From NCBI GenBank assembly GCA_030699345.1, contig JAUYMX010000117.1, forward strand, positions 1 through 21,346: a stretch of DNA of 21,346 bases. Direction: 5' to 3'. This DNA comes from Methylococcaceae bacterium (lineage in GTDB: Bacteria; Pseudomonadota; Gammaproteobacteria; Methylococcales; Methylomonadaceae). A program made the translations under genes and the position numbers. The notes below the pieces were generated by a model. It worked only from the letters and a program-made list of their open reading frames with translations. It was not told the origin of the DNA and made no database searches. Shown here in pieces: positions 1 through 6,341 of the stretch; the first letter of the stretch is position 1; every line of letters begins with the position of its first letter.

Positions 1-281
1 GAAATTGCCGAAAACGGTGATTTCAGGCTAAAACAAGTCCTCATGCGAGGGCAAAATACAAAAAACAGCAGGGATTCCGTGGCTGATTTATCACTGTCGG
101 TATACTTTTTATTTATAAGGGCAGTATTTCGAGGTGCCCTAAAGAAGCGAACGCAATTTTCCGCACCTGATTACGCTTATCCAAGATTTTGGAATGATAG
201 CCATGGCCCGCCGAAGAAAAACCATAACATTGCTAATGTCAAGCAATGATGACCGGTTACATTTCACAAAACGCCAGACAT
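1..281. other. Unassigned flank, no recognised gene
   Basis: No convincing gene is visible here. A 68-codon plus-strand frame (43-249) and a 26-codon frame starting at ATG 203 both exist, but neither has a recognisable family, a clear ribosome binding site or a supporting neighbour. If the tRNA-derived repeat at 310-366 is the distal attachment site, this stretch is the original chromosomal DNA downstream of the tRNA gene. Confidence 0.4.
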
Positions 282-311
282 AAAAAAAGGGCTGCTAATG
301 CGCAACCCTTT
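282..311 (-). terminator. Intrinsic terminator beside the distal tRNA-Lys repeat
   Basis: Read on the minus strand, AAAGGGTTGC pairs with GCAGCCCTTT across the loop GCATTA. This gives a 10-bp stem with one G-U pair, followed by a run of seven T. It lies directly downstream of the truncated tRNA copy at 310-366. The likely explanation is that it was the tRNA gene's own terminator before an element inserted between the gene and this site. Confidence 0.75.
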
Positions 312-366
312 GATTTTATTGGTGGGGTGTTAGGGATTCGAACCCTAGACCTATGGATTAAGAGTC
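310..366 (-). repeat. Distal att-like copy of the tRNA-Lys 3' half
   Basis: These 57 bp are identical to 950-1006, which covers the 3' half of tRNA-Lys from the anticodon loop through the CCA end plus about 10 bp beyond. The 5' half of the tRNA is absent, so this is not a functional tRNA. Duplication of a tRNA 3' half as a direct repeat is the usual trace of integration by a tyrosine recombinase that uses the tRNA gene as its attachment site. Confidence 0.85.
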
Positions 367-480
367 GTTTAAAATCAATAACTTACAAAACACCACAACA
401 AACAATAACAATAATTTCAACTGCTTACGCTGTGTCGTTTTTTGTCATGTATTGCCACTTACTACCCCTATTTATTTCTA

Positions 481-500
481 AGTGTCCCGTTAGTGTCCAC
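481..500 (+). repeat. Arm-type-like motif, copy 1
   Basis: AGTGTCCCGTTAGTGTCCAC contains two GTGTCC half-sites 11 bp apart, about one helical turn. It lies about 115 bp inside the distal att-like repeat. The motif recurs at 718-736 (inverted) and 892-910. Confidence 0.5.
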
Positions 501-717
501 GTTTAAAATATGGGGCATTTGTCCCGCGCCGGGACAGCTTGTTTCTTAATAAGCCATTGATTAGTAATTATGGCCTATTGATTTACCCAATCCATTGTTC
601 CATACAACCTATTGAATAATAATAAAGGACATGGGATTAGCAATACATACATAGTCTTTTGGCCTATTTAATCAACTAATTGTTTTTATTGGATTAAGTT
701 AAATATTAATAATCAAT

Positions 718-736
718 GGGACACTAAAGGGGCATT
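718..736 (-). repeat. Arm-type-like motif, copy 2 (inverted)
   Basis: On the minus strand this reads AATGCCCCTTTAGTGTCCC, with the same paired GYCCC half-sites and spacing as the copies at 481-500 and 892-910. Confidence 0.5.
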
Positions 737-891
737 AAAAAATAAAAACGTCTTGAATTGGCTATTTTTTAGCCATCTTTCAGGGTGTTGGGATTGGGGA
801 AATTTAGCGGTTTTAGCTGGTTTAAGGTAGGCACACTTTTAGATAAAAATTCGGCCTGTTGTATTGCGGCTTGTTATGGCTTTTTATTTTG

Positions 892-910
892 AAGTGCCCC
901 GTCCGTGTCC
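892..910 (+). repeat. Arm-type-like motif, copy 3
   Basis: AGTGCCCCGTCCGTGTCCC repeats the paired half-site of 481-500 and lies about 40 bp from the tRNA-proximal att-like repeat. Confidence 0.5.
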
Positions 911-920
911 CTTGGGCAAT

Positions 921-951
921 AAAAAAGGCCTTCGATTACTCGTAAGGCCTT
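921..951 (-). terminator. Intrinsic terminator of the tRNA-Lys gene
   Basis: On the minus strand AAGGCCTTACGA pairs with TCGAAGGCCTT with one bulged A, followed by a run of T (the A-tract at 921-926 on the plus strand). It sits right after the tRNA 3' end. Its stem is unrelated in sequence to the terminator at 282-311, so it was probably brought in by the inserted element. Confidence 0.8.
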
Positions 952-959
952 GATTTTAT

Positions 960-1035
960 TGGTGGGGTGTTAGGGATTCGAACCCTAGACCTATGGATTA
1001 AGAGTCCACTGCTCTACCAACTGAGCTAACACCCC
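960..1035 (-). tRNA. tRNA-Lys, anticodon CTT
   Basis: The reverse complement folds as a 76-nt tRNA. The acceptor stem GGGGTGT pairs with ACACCCC, followed by discriminator A and an encoded CCA. The D arm carries AGCTCAGTTGGTAGAGC, and the T arm has GGTTCGAATCC. The anticodon loop CTCTTAA gives anticodon CTT, which reads AAG (lysine). The gene is the attachment target for the remnant element downstream. Bases 950-1006, spanning its 3' half and flank, are duplicated at 310-366. Confidence 0.95.
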
Positions 1036-1066
1036 TTCTGAAACATAAATGTCCAGAACGGGGCGA

Positions 1067-1095
1067 ATTCTAAAGGATTTTCGGGTTAATTCCAA
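1067..1095 (-). promoter_or_regulatory. Sigma70-type promoter of tRNA-Lys
   Basis: On the minus strand TTGGAA (1090-1095) and TAGAAT (1067-1072) are separated by 17 bp. A GC-rich discriminator (CGCCCCG) follows, as is common for stable-RNA promoters. The start would lie about 25 nt upstream of the mature tRNA. Confidence 0.6.
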
Positions 1096-1128
1096 GAAAA
1101 ATAAGCTAGTTCTTTGTTTTTTAACGGT

Positions 1129-1719
1129 TTATTTTAATTTTGACAGGGCTTTGGCGAGTTCCTGACTCAGTGTTGCCAGTGTGTTATTCAGCGCTTTTAC
1201 GGTGCCGGTGGTAGTGGCATTTTCTGGTTTGGCTTGGATTTTAGAAAAGCCATTACTGACAACGCTATGTGATTTTTGATCCATGATGGCCCAGTTGGCT
1301 TCAAGATTGGCGGACTGCTCGGGCTTGGCGTCGAAACGGCTGATTTGCACGATGATTTGGTAATCAATGCTGCCGTAAGCATTCCAAGGGTAGGCCCTGA
1401 TTATTTGGCTGGGTTGCAATGCGGTTAGATTTTGGGCTAACACTTCGGCAATGTTGTCTTTTAACGGTGCGGCCCATTGCTGCAATTCGGCGATTTGCAG
1501 ATTGTTATCAGCATCACGGGTCACCAGTTGCTTGCGCTCCAGCAATGCAGGAATCGATATGGGGCCGATGCCGATAATCAGTTTTTTTACTTGATCATCA
1601 GCGCTGACGGCTGGCACATCAAACTGGGGTTCCAGAACATAAAACCGGGTGGGCGGCGTCGCAGTACAGGCTGAAAGCAAGCCGCCCATGACGATTAATT
1701 TAATAATGCGTTTAGCCAT
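1129..1719 (-). CDS. pqiC: PqiC-type outer-membrane lipoprotein
   Basis: This 196-residue protein begins with a lipoprotein signal: a basic start (MAKR), a hydrophobic core and the lipobox LSAC with Cys18 as the lipidated residue. The rest, including the early 'RFYVLEP' segment and the 'IGIGPISIPALLERKQLVTR' region, fits the ABC-type transport auxiliary lipoprotein family (PqiC, formerly DUF330). In E. coli PqiC sits in the outer membrane and docks with the periplasmic MCE tunnel formed by PqiB. Its size is close to that of E. coli PqiC. It lies 2 bp downstream of pqiB in a pqiA-pqiA-pqiB-pqiC order, so it is almost certainly translated from the same transcript. No clear terminator was seen between its stop and the tRNA promoter. 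Confidence 0.88.
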   Translation of the reverse strand: MAKRIIKLIVMGGLLSACTATPPTRFYVLEPQFDVPAVSADDQVKKLIIGIGPISIPALLERKQLVTRDADNNLQIAELQQWAAPLKDNIAEVLAQNLTALQPSQIIRAYPWNAYGSIDYQIIVQISRFDAKPEQSANLEANWAIMDQKSHSVVSNGFSKIQAKPENATTTGTVKALNNTLATLSQELAKALSKLK

Positions 1720-1721
1720 GC

Positions 1722-3323
1722 TTATTCCCCTTCCTTACCGCGCAGTAGTGAGTCTGGATGCTGTTCCAGATAATCGGTGAGTTGTTTCACTGAGCCGGCG
1801 GCGCGGGTCAGTTCTTGCAATAATTTCTCCAACTCATAATGTGTGCTGGCGCCAGGTTCTAAGGTGTTCAGCACTTTTTGCGCGGAGTTCATGGTTTTGT
1901 CGGTGGCAGTTAACGTGCTTTGGGCCGTGACCAGCATATCTTTAGCGGCTTTAGAGGTGCCTTGCAACGATTGCAGGGTTTTGTTGACCTCTTCACTCAA
2001 ATTATCCAACGGCAATTTGGCGATTTTATCCATGATGACAGTGGCGGAACGAGTAAGCTGATCCAGCGAACCCGCCGTGGTGGGAAACTCAGGATAGATA
2101 CTCTTGTTATCATTAAGCACCACCGGAATTTTCGGATAAAAATCCAGATCCACCAGTAATTGCCCGGTCAAAAAGCTGCCGGTTTGCAATTGCGCACGCA
2201 GGCCTTTTTTAATCAGCTGAGCTACGGTGTCTTTATCGCTAACATGAGGTTTATTGTTGATTTTATGGATGCGTTCCAGTTCCAGCTCAATCGTTACCGG
2301 CACCTGGATGTCTTGGGTGGTCTCATTCAGCTCCAAGTCGATATTCACCACTTTGCCGACCGGAATACCCCGTAATTGCACCGGCGCACCTTCCGTTAAC
2401 CCACGCACTGAGCCTTTAAAATACATTACATATCTAAGGGTGTTGGTATAAACAACTTGGGTTGATAGCTGATAATTGTCATACAGTTGGAATTGAGTAT
2501 TATCAGGTTGAATTGTTTCCACTGAGTCTTCCGGATCGCTACGAAAGGCGATACCGCCGCTTAATAACGACACCAAAGGCCCCGTGTGGACTTTAAAGCC
2601 ATCCGCACCGGCAGACAAATCAATGCCGCTGTCTATCCAGAAGCGGGTGTTTTTTCTGACAAATTGATCGTAAGGCTTATTGATCATAATAGTCAGGCGT
2701 ATGCAGTTAGCATCTTCGGACAATTCGTGAGCGAGCACCGAACCGACGTTAATGCCATGAAAATTGATCTGTGTGCCGGCCCTTAACGAGCCAAGATTAT
2801 TGGCTTCGAGAATAAATTGCCTGCCTTCAGTATTCGTTTTCAGCGGCGGTGGCATAGCGAGCCCAACAAACTCGTTTTTTGCATCACCATCACCCGGTTT
2901 TATTTCAATGTAAGCCCCGGATAATAAGGTGCCCAGCCCGGAAATGCCGGATAATCCCACTTGCGGTCGCACCACCCAAAACCGGCTGTGTTCTTTCAGG
3001 TAATCATCAGCCGTATTGCTCATTTGCGCAGTTACCCGAATAGTTTTCATATCATCATTGATAGAAATTGCCGTGACTTTGCCGATTTCCACATCCAGGT
3101 ATTTGATTTTGGTTTTATCGACCTCTAATCCTTCCGCAGTAGGAAAAGTAATACTAATTTCCGGGCCTTTTTCCATCATCGCTTTGGAAATCAACCAACC
3201 GCTGACCAGCAAGGCGACGAGCGGTAAAAACCATACTAGAGGCAATTCAGTGCGTTTATTGATAGTTGCGTCAGCAGCTTCCGCATCCCTGCCGTTGTCG
3301 ATCGGATCATTAAAGTCATTCAT
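1722..3323 (-). CDS. pqiB: PqiB-type MCE protein (three MCE domains)
   Basis: This 533-residue protein has one N-terminal membrane helix (about residues 28-50, LPLVWFLPLVALLVSGWL). Three MCE repeats follow, near residues 53-150, 165-260 and 290-400, each recognisable by a 'G...G..V...G..VG.V' pattern such as VQLRGIPVGKV. The last ~110 residues are predicted helical (KLLQELTRAAGSVKQL). In E. coli, PqiB (546 residues, three MCE domains) forms a hexameric periplasmic tunnel between the membranes, thought to carry lipids. The ATG at 3321-3323 overlaps the end of the upstream pqiA-like gene by 8 bp, which suggests translational coupling. An N-terminal stretch rich in Asp/Asn precedes the helix. 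Family assignment is firm; the cargo is unknown. Confidence 0.93.
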   Translation of the reverse strand: MNDFNDPIDNGRDAEAADATINKRTELPLVWFLPLVALLVSGWLISKAMMEKGPEISITFPTAEGLEVDKTKIKYLDVEIGKVTAISINDDMKTIRVTAQMSNTADDYLKEHSRFWVVRPQVGLSGISGLGTLLSGAYIEIKPGDGDAKNEFVGLAMPPPLKTNTEGRQFILEANNLGSLRAGTQINFHGINVGSVLAHELSEDANCIRLTIMINKPYDQFVRKNTRFWIDSGIDLSAGADGFKVHTGPLVSLLSGGIAFRSDPEDSVETIQPDNTQFQLYDNYQLSTQVVYTNTLRYVMYFKGSVRGLTEGAPVQLRGIPVGKVVNIDLELNETTQDIQVPVTIELELERIHKINNKPHVSDKDTVAQLIKKGLRAQLQTGSFLTGQLLVDLDFYPKIPVVLNDNKSIYPEFPTTAGSLDQLTRSATVIMDKIAKLPLDNLSEEVNKTLQSLQGTSKAAKDMLVTAQSTLTATDKTMNSAQKVLNTLEPGASTHYELEKLLQELTRAAGSVKQLTDYLEQHPDSLLRGKEGE

Positions 3324-3930
3324 AAGCGTTCGGGTTATCCCAGATCAGGCGTGGATCAAAACTTGTGGCGGCAAACATCGTCAAAACCACCACACAAGCA
3401 AATGCGGTAGCGGCAGGCCCTGCAATCACCTGGGCAACACCGCCCAAATTGACCAGGGACACCAGGATGGTAATCATAAAAATATCCAACATCGACCAGC
3501 GCCCGACAAAAGCAATAATGCGATAAACAACAGTTGCCAAGCGCGCATTGATGGGCCAATTAAAATAAACGCTAAACACTAGCAGGCTTAATCCCAGCAA
3601 TTTAACCATCGGCACTAAAATACTGGCAACCAACACTAATAGCGCAATCGGCATCATACCGCTGTCAATCAACGCAAAAATACCGCCGATAATGGTATGC
3701 GGCTCCCCTGACCCAAGACGTGTCACGGTCATAATCGGAAATACATTGGCAGGAAGATACAGGGCGTAACTGCTTAATAATAATGCTGCTGTGCGTTGCA
3801 AACTTTTGGGTTTACGCGGATGTAAATGGCCGTTGCATACCGGACAATGAGGTGTATTTACTTTACTTAAGTGTCCGCAATCGTGACAACGAACCAGCCC
3901 ACGGCTGAGCGCATTCGCGTTAGTTTTCAT
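3316..3930 (-). CDS. pqiA: PqiA-family membrane protein, second half-size unit
   Basis: This 204-residue protein begins with a cytoplasmic zinc-ribbon pattern (Cys15, Cys18, Cys29, Cys32: CHDC...CPVC), followed by about four hydrophobic helices. The first contains LPANVFPIM, typical of the PqiA family. E. coli PqiA is one protein of about 417 residues made of two such units. Here each unit is its own gene. The start codon overlaps the stop of the upstream unit in an ATGA junction, and its 3' end overlaps pqiB by 8 bp. It is probably the inner-membrane partner of the PqiB tunnel. The two units are clearly different in sequence (for example LPANVFPIMTVTRLG against LPANLLPLVGIKVLG), so this is not a recent duplication. 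Confidence 0.88.
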   Translation of the reverse strand: MKTNANALSRGLVRCHDCGHLSKVNTPHCPVCNGHLHPRKPKSLQRTAALLLSSYALYLPANVFPIMTVTRLGSGEPHTIIGGIFALIDSGMMPIALLVLVASILVPMVKLLGLSLLVFSVYFNWPINARLATVVYRIIAFVGRWSMLDIFMITILVSLVNLGGVAQVIAGPAATAFACVVVLTMFAATSFDPRLIWDNPNAYE

Positions 3931-4535
3931 AACTTGTTATTAAGCCGCCGAATATGTCGCCAAAATAAATATCCATCCAAATGGCTAGCCAACATGCCGG
4001 ACACCACAATCAGGGCTATAAAAGCATACAACCCCAGGCCGAATTTAACTTCAGACATCGACGTCAATTTAACGCAGGCGACGATAATACCCAGCATGTA
4101 CACTTCCAGCATGGCCCATTCTTTCAAGTGTTGTAACCAACGCATCCAATGGGACAGGTATTTATTGGGTTTATTAAAATGCAGATAAAAGCTGACTAAT
4201 AACGATAAAACGATATTCAGTAGCGGAAACAACATGCTGGATAAAAACACCAACACCGCAACGGCCCACATGCCTTCCGAAAACAGGGTAAACACGCCAG
4301 ACCACAAGGTGCCATCGTGACTGGTGCCCAATACTTTGATACCGACCAACGGCAGCAGGTTAGCCGGTAACATCAGCAGCAAACCGGCGATAGACAAAGC
4401 CAATGTTCGTTCAATGCTTTGCTTGCTGGGTCGCTGCAGTAAATACCCGCAGCGTGGACAATGAGCATTTTCACCTACCGCCGCTTGATGCGGGTTGAGC
4501 AGTAAATCGCATTCAGGACAGGCGGCAAGTTCCAT
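3927..4535 (-). CDS. pqiA: PqiA-family membrane protein, first half-size unit
   Basis: This 202-residue protein has an N-terminal zinc ribbon (Cys6, Cys9, Cys26, Cys29: CPEC...CPRC). Membrane helices follow, near residues 44-66, 92-120, 138-165 and 170-190. The first carries the family motif LPANLLPLVG. It corresponds to the N-terminal half of the two-unit E. coli PqiA. The ATG at 4533-4535 has a purine-rich AAAGAG just upstream. Only 44 bp separate it from the fae-like gene, with no obvious terminator or promoter in the gap, so the two are probably co-transcribed. It ends in an ATGA overlap with the next PqiA unit. Confidence 0.87.
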   Translation of the reverse strand: MELAACPECDLLLNPHQAAVGENAHCPRCGYLLQRPSKQSIERTLALSIAGLLLMLPANLLPLVGIKVLGTSHDGTLWSGVFTLFSEGMWAVAVLVFLSSMLFPLLNIVLSLLVSFYLHFNKPNKYLSHWMRWLQHLKEWAMLEVYMLGIIVACVKLTSMSEVKFGLGLYAFIALIVVSGMLASHLDGYLFWRHIRRLNNKL

Positions 4536-4579
4536 AGCTCTTTAAAGAATGTGGCAAGGCTTATGCCCTGCACTTAGTT

Positions 4580-5131
4580 TTACCACTGAGACTCGCCGGT
4601 TTCCGGATCGTACATTTCATGCACAATTTTATGACGATTGGCGGTCAATTCCTCAATACTTGGTGAATTGCTTAAGGCCCGGGCAATAGCCAATTTCATC
4701 GCTTCGTAGTTGGTGCGATACAAATCTTTACGGTCCAACTCAGGATTGGTCGCGCACTCCGGCGCAATCCAGATCATCGCGATAATGCATAAATCATTCG
4801 CTTGATCAGCAGGAATCACGCCTTCAATCACGCTATCAAGCACCGCATCAGCGATTGCTGACTGCACTGGACCACCAAATAATTCGACATAGGCGGACGA
4901 TTTAATAGTGACTTTAGGCACCATGATGGTCGCAGGGCGCACTTGTTGGTTGCAGGCGCGAATCGCAAACATGCGCGTATGGCCTTCGGTTTGCCCCATC
5001 AAGTTAGCAAAGGCATGACCGGCGGGACCTTTAACACTGCCGATCAGTATTTCCGGCATCGCATCGGTGCCCTGGCCTTCGCTGGAAAATACGGTGGCTT
5101 CGCCGGTTCTGAACCAAATTTCGTCTGACAT
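4580..5131 (-). CDS. Formaldehyde-activating enzyme homologue (Fae-like)
   Basis: This 183-residue protein belongs to the Fae family, whose founder joins formaldehyde to tetrahydromethanopterin in methylotrophs. Family signatures visible are GPAGHAFANL, the P..IMVPKVTI segment, the FGGPVQSAIADAVLDSVIEG run, GVIPADQANDL, and NYEAMKLAIARAL near residues 141-153. Aligned from memory with Methylobacterium Fae (AHIDLIIG), the catalytic His17 position is Met here (AMPEILIG, residues 24-31), so standard activity is doubtful. A C-terminal tail of about 25 residues has no counterpart I can match. The start at 5131 was preferred over a longer frame because GGGAAG lies 6 bp upstream and the extra N-terminus looks unrelated. 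It may be one of the uncharacterised Fae2/Fae3-type paralogues. Confidence 0.85.
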   Translation of the reverse strand: MSDEIWFRTGEATVFSSEGQGTDAMPEILIGSVKGPAGHAFANLMGQTEGHTRMFAIRACNQQVRPATIMVPKVTIKSSAYVELFGGPVQSAIADAVLDSVIEGVIPADQANDLCIIAMIWIAPECATNPELDRKDLYRTNYEAMKLAIARALSNSPSIEELTANRHKIVHEMYDPETGESQW

Positions 5132-5271
5132 TGAATACTTCCCAAACACAGTTAAAGAAGCGGCCATTCTATGCTGGATAAACAGGCCGGGCAATAGACC
5201 GGCGGTACAGTTAAGCCGAATCCCCCTGTTCTATAACGGTTTAATGGCAGGGCTGCAGACCCTAAAATAAA

Positions 5272-5301
5272 TTGACCTAACAAGCGCTAACTCAGTAGAA
5301 T
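5272..5301 (+). promoter_or_regulatory. Probable promoter of the cobalamin operon
   Basis: TTGACC (5272-5277) and TAGAAT (5296-5301) are 18 bp apart, close to the sigma70 consensus. They lie just upstream of the cobalamin riboswitch, so transcription starting near 5308 would include the whole aptamer. Confidence 0.6.
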
Positions 5302-5310
5302 CAATTAAGT

Positions 5311-5445
5311 TTTACGGTTCCCGCAGACAGCGGGTGAAACTGGAAGTCGGTTAAATGCCGACGCTGCCCCCGCAACGGTAGGTGATTCGTCACGAGCCCG
5401 GAGACAGGCCTAAAGCTGTTACACCACAGTATTGCGGAGGGCGAT
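5311..5445 (+). ncRNA. Cobalamin (B12) riboswitch aptamer
   Basis: The element has the conserved order of a class-I cobalamin riboswitch: ACGGTTCCC at the start, GGGTGAAACTGGAAG, then a hairpin GTCGG/CCGAC. Next come the B12-box-like GCTGCCCCCGCAACGGTA (5363-5380) and GAGCCCGGAGACAGGCC (5394-5410), followed by the closing GCGGAGGGCG. It sits directly upstream of cbtB and the B12 genes, so binding of adenosylcobalamin should reduce their expression. The expression platform in 5446-5515 is not clear. A weak stem followed by six T is present near 5445-5467, but I would not call it a terminator. Confidence 0.95.
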
Positions 5446-5515
5446 CTGTCAAATCGGTTTTTTAGGTTTGTCTTTCCCTCTGTTATTCCGTCTATCAGAT
5501 CCGGGAACCTTAACC

Positions 5516-5692
5516 ATGAAAACACTCGCTGCATCCCCCGCTATATCAACCGCAAAAATCTTGCCTGGCCTAAGTGCCATCGTATTGGGCCTGACCATCG
5601 TTTTAGGTTTGGGTTTCTTGCAGGATAGCAATAATTACCTACATAACGCCGCACACGACGGACGCCACAGCGCTGCTTTTCCTTGCCATTAA
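5516..5692 (+). CDS. cbtB: Cobalt transporter subunit CbtB
   Basis: This 58-residue protein has one membrane helix (about residues 17-38, LSAIVLGLTIVLGLGFL). It is followed by a short His-rich C-terminus (LHNAAHDGRHSAAFPCH), the hallmark of CbtB. CbtB and CbtA form a B12-regulated cobalt importer of the inner membrane, common where CbiMNQO is absent. The ATG at 5516 is chosen because the family begins close to the helix. The upstream frame would run into the riboswitch. It is the first gene after the riboswitch and ends 1 bp before cbtA. Confidence 0.9.
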   Translation: MKTLAASPAISTAKILPGLSAIVLGLTIVLGLGFLQDSNNYLHNAAHDGRHSAAFPCH

Positions 5693-5693
5693 C

Positions 5694-6341
5694 ATGGCTG
5701 ATTTTCGTAAGCTGGTCGCGGTCTCGCTACTGGCGGGGCTATTGGGCGGCTTGTTACTCAGCATGCTGCAACATTATCAAACCCTGCCGTTAATTTTGGC
5801 CGCCGAACAGTTCGAAACACCCTCGGCTGAGCATGTGCATGACTGGCAACCCATGGATGGCTGGCAACGTAACGGCTTTACCTTATTGTTCAACGGTTTG
5901 ACTGGCTTCGGCTTTGCCTTGTTGATCGCGGCTTCCATGTACTGGCGAAATCAACGCGGTTATCTGTATGGACTCGGCTGGGGTTTGGCAGGTTTTCTGG
6001 TGTTTTTTGTCGCGCCTTCGTTGGGATTGCCGCCGGAATTGCCCGGTACCGACAGTGCTGAATTGCATAGTCGCCAAACCTGGTGGCTATTTACTGCGGC
6101 GGCTACCGCCATCGGTTTGTTTGGGCTGATCTTGACTAAACAACGCTGGCTGCAAATCGGCGGCGCTTGTTTGCTGGTTTTACCTCATTTAATCGGCGCC
6201 CCGCATCCTGAGGTGGCTCACGCCTTGGCCCCTGAAGCATTACAACAGCATTTTGTGGTACTGACATCTATCAACAACGCCTTGTTCTGGCTGACTTTGG
6301 GCGCCATATCCGGCCGATTGCTGCGTAAAGTGACATTTTAA
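5694..6341 (+). CDS. cbtA: Cobalt transporter subunit CbtA
   Basis: This 215-residue integral membrane protein has about five hydrophobic segments: near residues 8-27, 62-83, 90-112, 128-150 and 155-175, with a further one near 190-208. Conserved His residues occur, such as HVHDW near residue 48 and the LPHLIGAPHPE stretch. Together with the preceding CbtB this identifies the CbtAB cobalt importer. Its stop overlaps the start of cobB (TAATG), so the two are translationally coupled. Supplying Co2+ to the CbiX chelatase encoded downstream is the expected role. Confidence 0.88.
   Translation: MADFRKLVAVSLLAGLLGGLLLSMLQHYQTLPLILAAEQFETPSAEHVHDWQPMDGWQRNGFTLLFNGLTGFGFALLIAASMYWRNQRGYLYGLGWGLAGFLVFFVAPSLGLPPELPGTDSAELHSRQTWWLFTAAATAIGLFGLILTKQRWLQIGGACLLVLPHLIGAPHPEVAHALAPEALQQHFVVLTSINNALFWLTLGAISGRLLRKVTF

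Larger units (their letters stand above)
367..949. mobile_element. Gene-free remnant of an integrative element
   Basis: This AT-rich 583-bp stretch lies between the two direct repeats of the tRNA-Lys 3' half. It holds no integrase or other coding sequence. It does contain repeated GTGTCCC/GGGACAC motifs near both ends and in the middle (481-500, 718-736, 892-910), the kind of layout seen for integrase arm-binding sites. A small hairpin, GGCTA/TAGCC, lies near 760-775. The simplest reading is an integrated element that lost its genes but kept both attachment regions. It could also be a minimal element moved in trans by another integrase. Confidence 0.6.

Noticed and set aside
246..506. 86-codon plus-strand frame across the distal tRNA repeat
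   Set aside because: It is translated from the antisense of the tRNA fragment and AT-rich remnant. No family resemblance or ribosome site supports it.
5132..5194. Longer N-terminus for the Fae homologue from an upstream ATG
   Set aside because: The extra 21 residues do not resemble the family. The ATG at 5131 has a good GGGAAG ribosome site at proper spacing.
5445..5467. Terminator-like stem and T-run after the riboswitch
   Set aside because: The stem is only about four base pairs, too weak to call the expression platform.
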